Origin: Bremia lactucae
Lineage: Eukaryota; Oomycota; Peronosporomycetes; Peronosporales; Peronosporaceae
Length of the DNA stretch: 26,061 nucleotides
Direction: 5' to 3'
Assembly (NCBI RefSeq): GCF_004359215.1
Contig: NC_090610.1
Coordinates: forward strand, 2,589,745 to 2,615,805
The notes beneath the pieces were generated by a model. It did no database searches. It worked only from the letters and a program-made list of their open reading frames with translations, and had not been told where the DNA came from. The position numbers were made by a program, and so were the translations under genes. Positions 8,570 to 17,689 of this stretch are shown one piece after another. Every line of letters starts with the position of its first letter. Position 1 is the stretch's first letter.

Positions 8570-9770
8570 TCAAAGCGTTTTGCTTGCCGGGTTTATAATT
8601 CACCTCGAAGTTGTATTCCGCAAAAAAGGATAGCCATCGGGCCATTCTCTGTGAGAGATGGGGCGACTAGTCGCCGTGCGTAATGACGCGTGACCTGTAT
8701 AAATTACAAACGGCTTAGAGCCGAGCAGATGAACTCTAAATTTGACGAGAGCATACTTCATAGCAAGTAGCTCTTTGTCATGAACTGGGCAGTTCTTTTC
8801 CGCAGCTTTAAGATGTCTAGACTCGAACGCAATAACACGTTCATGCCCCTTGACATATGTTTGTAACAGAGCACTGCCAATGGCAAAATCTGATACATCA
8901 CAGACGACACTGAAAGGCCAATTTGGGTTTGGCAGTGCCAGAATCGGCGCATGGATAAGACTATCCTTAACTGCTCGAAAAACATTATTTCGGTGCTAGT
9001 CCAGCACCATTCTGTATCCTTTTTAAGGAGATTGGATAATGGCCTAGCCATATCAGCGTAATTTTCGCTATATTTGTGAAAATAATTGGCGAGACCCAAC
9101 CACTTACGCAAATCCTTTTGGTTTTTAGGAACCGGTCAATCTACTATGGCTTTTACCTTAGCGGGATCCGCTCTAAGGCCTCGCTTTCCAATGAAGCATC
9201 CTAAAAAAGGAATTTCGTCTGCGCCAAAAATGCATTTAGATGCATTGACATACAATTTGTTTGTGCGCATACACTCGAGCACTGCTCTCAAATGGTCTAA
9301 ATGGTTTTTCATATCCGACCGACCCTGCTCCCCACGACTATGGACAAAAATGTCCTCGAATTAAGTCTGTGCATAACCTCGAATAAGGCGAAACAGTTGC
9401 ATCACTAGACGATTAAATGTTGCCGGGGCTTTGGAAAGCCTTTGTGCCATAACCAGCCACTCCCATAACATGCCGCTTGGGGTGCTAACCGCTGAAAGCG
9501 GGATATCGCTAGCTCGCATGAGCAATTGGTAGTAACCATCGACTAAGTCCAATGCACTGTACATTGTACACCCCACCATATTGTTCTGAAGAACATCCTT
9601 TCTAGGAATGGGGGTTCGTGCTGGTATAGTGGCAGCATTAAGCTTATTAGAAGCATGTACAATGCGCCATTTACCATTTGGCTTTTTGACAAAGATGTCG
9701 GTGTCGAATGAGGAGAGTTGCTCTCTCGTACCATTCCAGCCTCGTGCTTAGCAAGGAAGAAGTCGTCAAT
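8570..9770 (-). pseudogene. Reverse transcriptase and RNase H of element A, inactivated
   Basis: RT copies element RNA into DNA and RNase H removes the RNA. RT motifs in one frame: FVKKPNGKWRIVHASNKLN, TPIPRKDV, YSALDLVDGYYQL (first catalytic Asp) and VSTPSGMLWEWLVM. At the YxDD box the Tyr codon has become TAA (9361-9363) and the next residues read F-E-D-I-F-V-H-S, so the first Asp of the pair is Glu. Another TGA lies near 9139 where Trp is expected. RNase H shows CDVSDFAIGSALLQ, HDKELLAMKYALVKF and YTGHASL, where the usual YTDH Asp is Gly. A TGA replaces a Ser or similar codon near 8570 at the end of RNase H, and a frameshift lies near 8985. Confidence 0.88.
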
Positions 9771-9774
9771 GACG

Positions 9775-11340
9775 TCACACTGCTCCCTTGGTAAAGGCTA
9801 TTGTCTTGTGACACAGTATTTGGTCCCGGAACCAAGTCAATTTCATGAGGAACACCTCTATCCGGAGGTAAAACAGATGGTTATTATATACCACATCTTG
9901 GAATTTCTTAGTCAAGGAATAAAAGGGATCCGTAGGATCTCTAAGGATCGATGACCCATTTGGCGCATTAAGTGCAGCTTTTGTGTCATCCAGGACAGGT
10001 TCGTCTAGAAGTGACGATGAGTTTAACTCAATTGTTGGTCGAATGACCACCATTTCAGATAAGTCGCCAGCCTTTAAGGCTCATCCGCACTCATCAATAG
10101 ACATTTCGTCTAGCTCTAAAAGAGCATGTAACGACGGGATTGCCGCAAGGCTAACTTCCCCCTCAATGTTACCGGTTACGCCATTTACAAGCGTATGTAC
10201 TTGCCCACTCGTGTCACTTTGTGAAAATATACACGCTTCGTGTCCATCCTGTCTTGGAGTGGAGACAATACGCCTCTTAGAGGCCGGGACATTCACGTCT
10301 TCGGGTTTTCCAGCCTGTATTGGTTCCATACAAGACATGGTGTCCAATTTGACATCCGACAAGGAGTTAGGTAACTCAACTTTCTTATCCAGCGAACGTT
10401 TACGTGTCACTTCACGTGCATTTGGAGGGTTTGACCCAAAATGCTCTGGCAAACTGCCAATAGTGTCACTATTGACACTCAGTATGGTGCCACCTCGGCC
10501 GACCACACTCGGTGGACTTAGACGTGCCACTCCACGTATCTCAGGGATATTGCACCCTTGATGATTCGGCCTTAGGCCAACAATGCTTTCGGCATTTAGT
10601 GAATCGTTATTATAACGAGTGTCAATCGACGGGGCACGTGCCGTTCCACCTATTTCTGCTGAGTCGAGCACAGAATTAATGTTTTTAACATTAGAGTTTA
10701 TTAAGTCAGACATGCCAATGTCTAAAACACTGACAGACTCATTCAATGATCCGCGCCAATAGCGCTTTTGTTGCCTAGCAAAGGTGGGTTCATGACTCTC
10801 CAAAACTTTGCTAGGAACATTGCGCGTGGCGCCTAAGGTCTTAGACCTCCAATCGATCCATGGCTCATGGTGTTCTAACCAGGCCATACCAAGGATGAGA
10901 TCATATCTCGAATCCAAATCAAGGACGAGACAGCGTTCCATACTGTCAAAGTCCAGAAACTTTATACCTAAGTTCAATGGAACTTTGGGAACAGTGACAC
11001 GAGTCCAAGTCGCTAAGCGAACAGTGATTGTATCACCTTCATGCGCTCTAAGCGCCTCAACGTATTGTTGACTTCCTTCAAGGGAAAGGCGTCGAGCATA
11101 ATTGCAAGACGCTCCTGAGTCAATTAAAATTGACCACGGCTTATCAAAGCCCTTTACAGTCGCTTGAGCGACTAGCAAGCCAGGCTTGTACTCTCGCCCC
11201 GTGCCATTGAGCACCGAGCTAATTGGGGCTAGGTTCTGTTTATTCTCACCTCCTTGAGGTTCAACAGAGCCTAGGTCTTCCCCAGTAGGGCGCCCCGCAC
11301 CTACTGGGTATCGACGTTTTCCCGCACCGTACCAGATCTC
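9775..11340 (-). pseudogene. Aspartic protease and linker of element A
   Basis: The protease cleaves the Gag-Pol precursor. The main undamaged frame runs to 10081 and is open back to about 11340; the first ATG is not clear, as the 11214 codon is GTG. Counting from 11214, the active-site motif LIDSGAS is at 30-36 and the ILGMAWL flap-side motif follows at 107-113, then HEPWIDW. The rest of the roughly 377 residues is a low-complexity linker. A stop near 10081-10083 separates it from a downstream segment in the same frame (10053-9775) leading to RT, where a further frameshift occurs. The frame is -1 relative to Gag at the 11281-11308 hairpin. Confidence 0.85.
11281..11308 (-). promoter_or_regulatory. 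Hairpin at the gag/protease boundary of A (possible recoding signal)
   Basis: On the coding strand, 9-bp arms CCCAGTAGG and CCTACTGGG enclose an inner GCG/CGC stem with loop GGG and a single bulged T, about 12 bp in all. The gag stop TAG is in the 5' arm. The heptamer GGGAAAA (11317-11323) lies 8 nt upstream, but in the protease phase. The same fold recurs in B and D. Confidence 0.6.
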
Positions 11341-12351
11341 TGGTATAGGTCGGAGTTGGAGCTCTTTCGAGCTTTACGCGAATTTCGAAGAGGGCAGGCA
11401 GGGCGTAAATGTTTCGTGCTTCCGCACATATAACATCTACGGATGGTCTTATGCTGTTCCACAGCTTGAAGAGCCTCTTCTCCTTCCTCAACGAGGCTTA
11501 AATCCATAGGTTCCGCTCTATTAGACGGAACCCATGTGCTCGAAGAGCTTGTTCGGTANNNNNNNNNNNNNNNNNNNNNNNNNNNNNNNNNNNNNNNNNN
11601 NNNNNNNNNNNNNNNNNNNNNNNNNNNNNNNNNNNNNNNNNNNNNNNNNNNNNNNNNNNNNNNNNNNNNNNNNNNNNNNNNNNNNNNNNNNNNNNNNNNN
11701 NNNNNNNNNNNNNNNNNNNNNNNNNNNNNNNNNNNNNNNNNNNNNNNNNNNNNNNNNNNNNNNNNNNNNNNNNNNNNNNNNNNNNNNNNNNNNNNNNNNN
11801 NNNNNNNNNNNNNNNNNNNNNNNNNNNNNNNNNNNNNNNNNNNNNNNNNNNNNNNNNNNNNNNNNNNNNNNNNNNNNNNNNNNNNNNNNNNNNNNNNNNN
11901 NNNNNNNNNNNNNNNNNNNNNNNNNNNNNNNNNNNNNNNNNNNNNNNNNNNNNNNNNNNNNNNNNNNNNNNNNNNNNNNNNNNNNNNNNNNNNNNNNNNN
12001 NNNNNNNNNNNNNNNNNNNNNNNNNNNNNNNNNNNNNNNNNNNNNNNNNNNNNNNNNNNNNNNNNNNNNNNNNNNNNNNNNNNNNNNNNNNNNNNNNNNN
12101 NNNNNNNNNNNNNNNNNNNNNNNNNNNNNNNNNNNNNNNNNNNNNNNNNNNNNNNNNNNNNNNNNNNNNNNNNNNNNNNNNNNNNNNNNNNNNNNNNNNN
12201 NNNNNNNNNNNNNNNNNNNNNNNNNNNNNNNNNNNNNNNNNNNNNNNNNNNNNNNNNNNNNNNNNNNNNNNNNNNNNNNNNNNNNNNNNNNNNNNNNNNN
12301 NNNNNNNNNNTTCATTTTCGTGAGAAATTAGTCTTTTAAAGACTCAGGCAT
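11301..12351 (-). pseudogene. Gag of element A, interrupted by an assembly gap
   Basis: A probable start ATG lies at 12349-12351, 24 bp inside the LTR edge, with a TAA seven codons later. Most of Gag is hidden by the N run. The C-terminal part (11507-11301) is readable: PMDLS, then a CCHC nucleic-acid-binding knuckle CYMCGSTKHLRPAC (C-x2-C-x4-H-x4-C, intact), then a basic tail ending at CAG-TAG (stop 11301-11303). The TAG lies in the 5' arm of a stable hairpin and the protease follows in the -1 frame. Confidence 0.75.
11559..12310. other. Assembly gap (run of N)
   Basis: 752 undetermined bases within gag of element A. Any translation across it is meaningless. Confidence 1.
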
Positions 12352-12356
12352 AGGTT

Positions 12357-12375
12357 GACTACGAGCGCTACCGGG
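12357..12375 (-). other. Probable primer-binding site region of element A
   Basis: Immediately inside the LTR the minus strand reads CCCGGTAGCGCTCGTAGTC. It aligns with the equivalent site of element B (CCTGGTACTTCTTCGTAGTC) over about 19 nt although the LTRs differ. Its place next to the LTR is where the tRNA primer pairs. A TGG is expected at the start; B has TGG and A has CGG. The tRNA is not identified. Confidence 0.5.
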
Positions 12376-12861
12376 TGTAGCGGAGCTACCCCGCTCTCAA
12401 AGTCAGAGGAAGACTTTCAGACTCAGAGAGTCACTTAGTTCTATTAAACTAACGGGTTCAACAACTCAGGAAGTCGTACAAGCTATTAAAGCTTAAGGAA
12501 TCCTACTTCAAGGGATCCAGGGGTTCGTAGAACCAAGTGGCAACTAGTGCCCAAGAGGATGTACCTTAGAAAGGCTTCTATCTCTTACAGATCAATGCGC
12601 AAGCCTTAGGAAGGCACTTGAAGCTTTAACATCAAAAGGGGAACTGAACTTTATCTAATTATTTAAGTCTAAAAACCTTACCCTAGCTTAGTAAAAATGG
12701 ATTTTGGCCGTCAGATTTATATCTGGCGGCGACAACATTTATTACCCATAATAAATGGGATTTAAGTAATTAACTATTTTAAAATTAGATAAAAGGGTAT
12801 TTTACCCATAAAGTAAATTTACCACAACAACGGTTCTCCAACCGATGTGTGCCACATTACA
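12376..12861 (-). repeat. 5' LTR of element A
   Basis: The 486-bp segment starts (minus strand) TGTAATGTGG at 12861 and ends CCGCTACA at 12376, giving TG...CA ends, and lies just upstream of the gag start. Positions 12599-12742 match the inverted fragment at 7183-7328. Two small hairpins (12379-12395 and 12399-12417) sit at its inner end. The outer edge at 12861 is less certain, as no second full copy exists here. Confidence 0.65.
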
Positions 12862-13442
12862 ATCACTTATACTTTTAGCTTACGGCTTGCTTTCACCAGA
12901 CTTTCAATGTCGAATGGAATTACATTACACAAACATAATGTTAGTATTGCACCGCTAAGAATGAAGGTATAATGATTCGTAACTAATGCAATTTGATTAA
13001 GTGGTTAAGACGTGGGGGTTAACGTTCTACCTACTTGGCGCGAGTTCTAATCCCACAATGGTAAAATTAAAAACTGGTATCTGGTGTTTAGGATTCACCA
13101 GGGCTTCGCTCCCCCGAAGTTACGCCCCTTTCCATCTTTTATATTTCGTCTTAAGGTTATCATTTGTCAGAACTGTTTCTACTTAGCGTAATTACCAACC
13201 TGCTTGGACCAATCATGAGGGTAAGACATTGATTGCATCAGAGTAGTGTTATACACTTTAATATTCGAATCACTGTATTTGCCTGTATTCCACATTTATG
13301 TGGTCACACTAATAGCTTTAGATACGGTGTTCAGGTTTAAGACATAGTTTGGTATACAATCAGAATGTCAACGGTTATTTTATTATATTGTGCACCAAAT
13401 TTCTGCTGCTACTTGCTAGTCGCTTCTAATCAATCGTTTTGC
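12862..13442. other. Spacer between LTRs
   Basis: No coding sequence recognised. The only structured item is a tRNA-like segment at about 12986-13063; the open frame at 13001-13186 has no protein-like features. Confidence 0.5.
12986..13063 (+). other. tRNA-like, possibly tRNA-derived sequence
   Basis: TGATTAAGTGGTTAAG (12994-13009) resembles a pol III A box (TRGYNNARNNG) and GAGTTCTAATCCC (13042-13054) resembles a B box (GGTTCGAATCC), at tRNA-like spacing. A possible anticodon stem GTGGG/TCTAC has wobble pairs and an oversized loop, the T stem has two mismatches and the acceptor stem pairs poorly. It is not a functional tRNA; a tRNA pseudogene or SINE head is possible. Confidence 0.35.
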
Positions 13443-13880
13443 TGTAACGGGGCACTACAACTTGTACTGCTTCAGTACAAGTCCACTTCGCACTGCTTCA
13501 GTTGCGAGTGGTGCCTTACGTCACATAACGTACACTAGAATGTGCAGAGGAAGACTACTCTTTAAGACAACTACCTTAAAGAGGGTTAAATGAAAACTGT
13601 ATTAATATAATTAAGTTTCTCTTCTTTCTATCTGTTAATGCTAACTTAATTATAAACTAATACTAAACATGCAATTGAAATCTTCTCTTTCTCTTTGTTT
13701 ACGTTTACAGCTGATTAGTCTGCGATATAAATAGATATAACGGCTTATACCTATTTATGGATAAGATTTCCGAGCATTACTTCATAAAGTAATATTCTCC
13801 AAATATTCTCTACCTTTTAGATAATATATTAATTAACAACCTTTAAGTGTTAATTTCATGTAACGATACACCCCGTTACA
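13443..13880. repeat. Isolated LTR, 438 bp
   Basis: Perfect 10-bp terminal repeats TGTAACGGGG (13443) and CCCCGTTACA (13880) bound an AT-rich non-coding stretch. The same termini bound the LTR at 21756-22262, but internal similarity is limited to the first 120 bp, so it is a related subfamily. No matching 5-bp flanks are visible (TTTGC left, AAAGA right) and no internal region adjoins, so it is a solo or truncated LTR. Its strand cannot be fixed from the palindromic ends. Confidence 0.7.
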
Positions 13881-13881
13881 A

Positions 13882-13895
13882 AAGACTTCGGTCTT
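13882..13895 (+). other. Hairpin with a C(TTCG)G tetraloop
   Basis: AAGAC TTCG GTCTT directly follows the LTR end at 13880. The C(UUCG)G loop is an unusually stable RNA tetraloop. The 5-bp stem is short, so chance is possible. Confidence 0.4.
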
Positions 13896-13954
13896 CTTGA
13901 GCATCAAAAGTGGACCTAAAACGAGATAAGTCCATTATCCTATATTTGCTAACC

Positions 13955-14256
13955 TTTGACATGAGTACTGCTCGGTACTACTTAAGCTTACACTGATTCA
14001 GTGTAGGTGATGTGCCTTGAAACTTCACGTACACAAATGTAAAGAGGAAGTTTTCTTATGAAGCTAAGGGTCTTAAGCTTAAAGGTCTAGACTAAGGCTT
14101 CAGAATAGAGAAAAAGTAAGATTGCATTAATGTATTAGTTTCCTACGTAACGATCTTCTATCTACAACTGAGCTTATCATATTAATAACTAACTAAGTAT
14201 GGGCACCTCCTTGCGCGCCGCACAATCGTGTCTTATAATGATTGGCGGTCGTTACA
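13955..14256 (-). repeat. 3' LTR of element B, truncated
   Basis: On the minus strand it starts TGTAACGACC at 14256, directly after a polypurine tract, and runs to about 13955. It matches 21776-22053 of the 5' LTR, with shared blocks such as CTAAGGGTCTTA and ATTAATAACTAACTAAG. It lacks the last roughly 20 bp. The 5' LTR has about 210 bp at its start with no counterpart here. Confidence 0.75.
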
Positions 14257-14271
14257 TCACCCCCCCCCCTC
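14257..14271 (-). other. Polypurine tract of element B
   Basis: The minus strand reads GAGGGGGGGGGGTGA immediately before the LTR start TGTAACG. A purine run at this place primes plus-strand DNA synthesis, and it fixes the orientation of B. The run of 10 G is longer than is typical and could be miscounted by sequencing. Confidence 0.7.
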
Positions 14272-14293
14272 AAAAAGGTCACTATAGTGACTG

Positions 14294-15300
14294 ATGAAGG
14301 GTGACAAAAAATACTATACTGTCTTTCCCTGCAATTTTGCATTATTGGTTCATAAAAATACCGAGTTTACTTGCATTATTGATTTGACCAATATCAACAT
14401 AGCGACAAATAAGTCTGTGCGCGTGGCCCGTGAGGCCGCAGAGCTGGCAGCTGCACGAATCAGTGCAGCTATTGGTAATGCAAATGTTTTTGTATACGCT
14501 AATGCGTATACTGCGGGGAATACGTTACCTCCTTCTCCCATTGGAGGTGACTAAAACATGTCATCTGTTGATGACACTGCAGATGACGGTGACTAGTCAC
14601 CTGCTACACCAATTGTAGGTGACTGGTTCAATTCACTGGCATCTCCCGACTCGGTGGCTACTGTAAAGGCCGCCGGATCACCTGGGGTCGAGTCCGTTAA
14701 TTTTTTAGGTTCTAACGTGACAACCAGAGAGGTGGTGACGAGTTTGTTCGACTCGTCGGACCTCTAAAATGGGGTATTATCTGATGATGACTCCGTGGGC
14801 GATAACCATTCTTGTGACGTTAGTATGCGTCACGAGGGACTAAGTGGTTGCGAAGGGAAAAATGCTGCTGGTGGTGCTAGCTTGCATCACCAAGAAAGGA
14901 GTGATTTTGGGATTGCTCCAAGAGCAAGTAACGTTAACGTTAAAATGAGCCAAAGGAGAGCGACCGCAATACGTTGCGGTTCGCTCCTGAAAAGAAGCCT
15001 TAATTGCCCTCTAAGAATTGCCTAATTCGTTGGTCTGGTATGACCAACGATCGATATCATATTCCGTTTTTCGACTCATCCAGGCTTCACAAGCCTGGTG
15101 AGGATGAGACAGAATCTTCATCTTCATCGATGCCTTGTTCAGGGATCGGTGGTACTCTTCTAAGCGGGCAAAGGATATCAAACCTTTGTTTCAAGCTTGG
15201 ACAGCCTTTGTACAGAATGTGCAAAACATAGGCCGTGAGATCTGGCTTGACAAGCTGAATGATTTCCGTAAACGGTTCGAGAAACGGACCGTAGTCGGTG
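14294..15300 (+). pseudogene. Stop-poor, protein-like frame antisense to element B, between pol and 3' LTR
   Basis: From ATG 14294 one plus-strand frame runs to about 15025 with only three stops (14552, 14594, 14765). It includes an Ala-rich stretch (VAREAAELAAARISAAIGNA) and Asp/Ser-rich segments. A second frame (15135-15300) reads helical LFQAWTAFVQNVQNIGREIW. It stops where the inverted repeat arm begins at 15301. I recognise no domain. Antisense ORFs between pol and the LTR are known in some plant Ty3/Gypsy groups; a fragment of an inserted plus-strand element is the alternative. The minus strand is also fairly open here, so coding is uncertain. Confidence 0.35.
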
Positions 15301-15898
15301 CACGAGAAACATTATCAGCCGTCACCGCTTACTCGCGGCGACGGGATCGATGGTGATCAATCTCCTCCCCCAGGGTGAGATCCAAATAACGATGTTGGTT
15401 TGGGTTCGTTCATGCGGCTAAGTTATCTTCTTCCCTTCCAGATCCGTTGGGGGATTCATGTGTTGAGATGCGTTAAAGGATTAAGTTTTTTCGATTCTTT
15501 TCTTGTTGAAAGCTTCATTCTCCGTTAGACCTTCTGTCGAGGGAGTTATCTCGTCGTTGCAAGAGTAACCCCGCTCGCATGATAGTTGGGAACCTCGTTC
15601 CCGACTGATGTTGACGTTTCGGGTTTTTCTTGCCGACGACGGGATATCTTGTTCGACCTTCTTTCTCTCGGTGGTTGAAGCTTTCGCCCATAAAATTGTT
15701 GGAGGAAGTTTATTTTTCTCAACGCTTCTCACCACTTAAATCCGTCAATGGATGTGGAGGCGGAGGAAGAATCAAGTTCGCCTCGTTTAACGAATCCGAA
15801 TCAACATCGTTATTTGGATCTCACCCTGGGGGAGGAGATTGATCACCATCGATCCCGTCGCCGCGAGTAAGCGGTGACGGCTGATAATGTTTCTCGTG
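15301..15898. repeat. 97-bp perfect inverted repeat with diverged extensions
   Basis: 15301-15397 and 15802-15898 are exact reverse complements over 97 bp. Similarity continues inward, much weaker, to about 15478 and 15725. The right arm lies in the minus-strand pol frame (C-terminal extension of integrase); the left arm is an inverted copy. The spacer is 404 bp. The full palindrome could fold into a long hairpin. Confidence 0.9.
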
Positions 15899-17640
15899 GC
15901 CAGTTGAAAAATTGTGCGGAGGTTGCGACTGATCAACTAACGAACGAAAGGACACATCGGAGGTTGCGACTGATCAACTAACGAACGAAAGGACACATCA
16001 GACCCTTCAAAACGAGCTGGTGACGGCTCGTTAAAACATTTCTTTCTTGGAGGATAGAGTGGATCGTCTAGTTCAAGAGAATCAGACTTTCTTTCGAGAC
16101 AATAAGGCTTTGGCTCGGAACCATCAGGATTTGGCGGATGCCCTAGTCCATTAGGGTGTAATCCGGAATCGGAAGAAGTCTCGTGCTGATGGTACGGCCA
16201 GAGACGCCCAACATAAAGCGCAGGATGCGTACGCATTCTACGAGGCATCTCGAATTGCCTTGGCGATGTAGTACACGAAACGGGCCGATATGCCAATAAT
16301 TTATTACTGCCTACATTCGCCACTACATGTTTTGGTAGGTTTACCGTAGAAAGTAGGACTTGGTCATTAACGTTAAATGAAAGTATTTTTGCCCTTCCAT
16401 TTTGTCAGAGCTCTGTATGTCGGTCCACCGCATCAGCGATGGAATCCCGTACGAAACTGACCACTATTTTTCAAGCCAGCATGAAATCACCTGCTGACTC
16501 GATTATATTTTTGTTTTCAGTGCGACCGGCTCGCACTGCGAAGATATTAATCTCTAATTACTGAGAGTATTATCGATCTCATTAATAATATTGTTTTCGA
16601 TGCTGAGTCTTTTCAACATCGTTATCAAAGTCAGTTATAGCACTACAGTTATTACTGAGTTTGTCCACTTCAATGTTAATTATATCAACATCGGTATCCT
16701 TCGCATTGACCTTAGTGCTAAAGCGTGATGAGCAAGAGCTAGAAGGTTCTTTGCTCGAGCGAGTCTCTCCCCAAGAGTCACTCTCAAACAAGGTGGGTAT
16801 ACGTGGGTGGCGTAAGTCATTCAAGAAAAACGCTGAATGCTTTGTAGAAGCATGCACTGAACTGTTGATGGCAAATGCTACCATCGGCAAGAAGTCGCTC
16901 CAACTCCTAAAAGAGTGGACGTATCTGCGAGTATCTTTTCGAGGGTACGGTTTGCACGCTCCGTCTGATCATCTGTTTCATGATGATCAGATGTTGACAT
17001 TTTCAACTGTGTTCTAAGTGATATGAACACAGTTTGCCAAAATTTCGCCGTTAATCTAGGGTCTGATCTGGAACTAGTTCGCGAGGTGACCTATGGAGTC
17101 GAGATATCGTGTCAACAAAGACGCGAGCACAGCCTTTGGCTGCAGCAAGATGTACCATTTGCAGAAACGATCATCAAAAAAAGAATACCATTATTCTTAT
17201 GTTCGTCTTCGGAAAATTCGATGATGAAATCCATGGATACAGACTGCCAACACTCTGCCAGAGCAGGCAGAGATTGTAACGGAGCACAGGATGAAGCACT
17301 AAGTTTCACCGTTGACAAACTTCACAAGCACTATGTACTTGCGGACCAAATCATACTGGCGTGGCCAGTAGAAGTCGCGATTTATCGTAAAATCGGTCTT
17401 CTCACGTCCACGATGACCACTTATTGGTGCATCGTGGCACTCACACATGATGCGTAAACGCAAATCACTTTGGGTCGGGATGATGGCATGAGGTGTGTCG
17501 CCAGCAATGGCTTTGTAATACAGTAGCCCATTGCGTGTTGTGTCTCGATCTGTTGAGGTGTGATACAATTTCGACAATCCTTTTAAGGATTGTTGGGATG
17601 GCTTTCAAAGATTATCCATCAATCCCTTAAGACCTTATCT
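15550..17640 (-). pseudogene. Integrase of element B with C-terminal extension, broken
   Basis: N-terminal zinc region: CECHDAPISGHRGREKT keeps the two His, and the Cys pair (CEVCQR) is present only after a frame change near 17335. Core: SMDFIIEF with the first Asp, a degraded second Asp region near 17075, and TDDQTERANRTLEK with the catalytic Glu near 16960. Frameshifts separate each block; HASTKHSAFFLNDLRHPR follows at 16890-16750. A GPY/F-like module is split over two frames (HIGPFRVLHRQGN, then RMRTHPALYVGRLWPYHQHE, 16290-16180). A Pro/Ser-rich tail carries the 41-bp duplication, a TGA in the inverted-repeat arm and a poor chromodomain-like end to about 15550. Open plus-strand frames at 16661-17457 are antisense shadows. 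Confidence 0.8.
15917..15998. repeat. Exact 41-bp tandem duplication in pol of B
   Basis: 15917-15957 and 15958-15998 are identical 41-bp units (CGGAGGTTGCGA...GGACACAT). 41 is not a multiple of three, so the duplication shifts the minus-strand pol frame, which stops soon after at 15937. Confidence 0.95.
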
Positions 17641-17689
17641 TTCTGATAAGCTCTTCTAACGTCGTCGAGTACTGTTGACGACGGAACAC

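Larger units (their letters stand above)
7330..12861 (-). mobile_element. Ty3/Gypsy retrotransposon A (gag-PR-RT-RH-IN, one LTR)
   Basis: On the minus strand the order is LTR (12376-12861), primer-binding region, gag start, assembly gap, Gag zinc knuckle, protease, RT, RNase H and integrase. This is the Ty3/Gypsy order, with integrase last. The 3' LTR is missing: integrase runs directly into the inverted LTR fragment of C at about 7330. Many stops and frameshifts make it non-autonomous. Confidence 0.88.

Noticed and set aside
10808..11071. Plus-strand open frame of 87 codons
   Set aside because: Antisense to the undamaged protease frame of A.
11521..12339. Long frames of about 265 codons on both strands
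   Set aside because: They consist almost entirely of N and are an artefact of the assembly gap.
15900..16290. Plus-strand coiled-coil-like frame (FLEDRVDRLVQENQTFF and similar)
   Set aside because: The minus strand reads a GPY/F-type integrase C-terminus here in two linked frames, with motifs far more specific than charge-rich heptads. The plus frame has two stops and is an antisense shadow.
16661..17457. Plus-strand open frames of 118 and 144 codons
   Set aside because: Antisense to integrase of element B.
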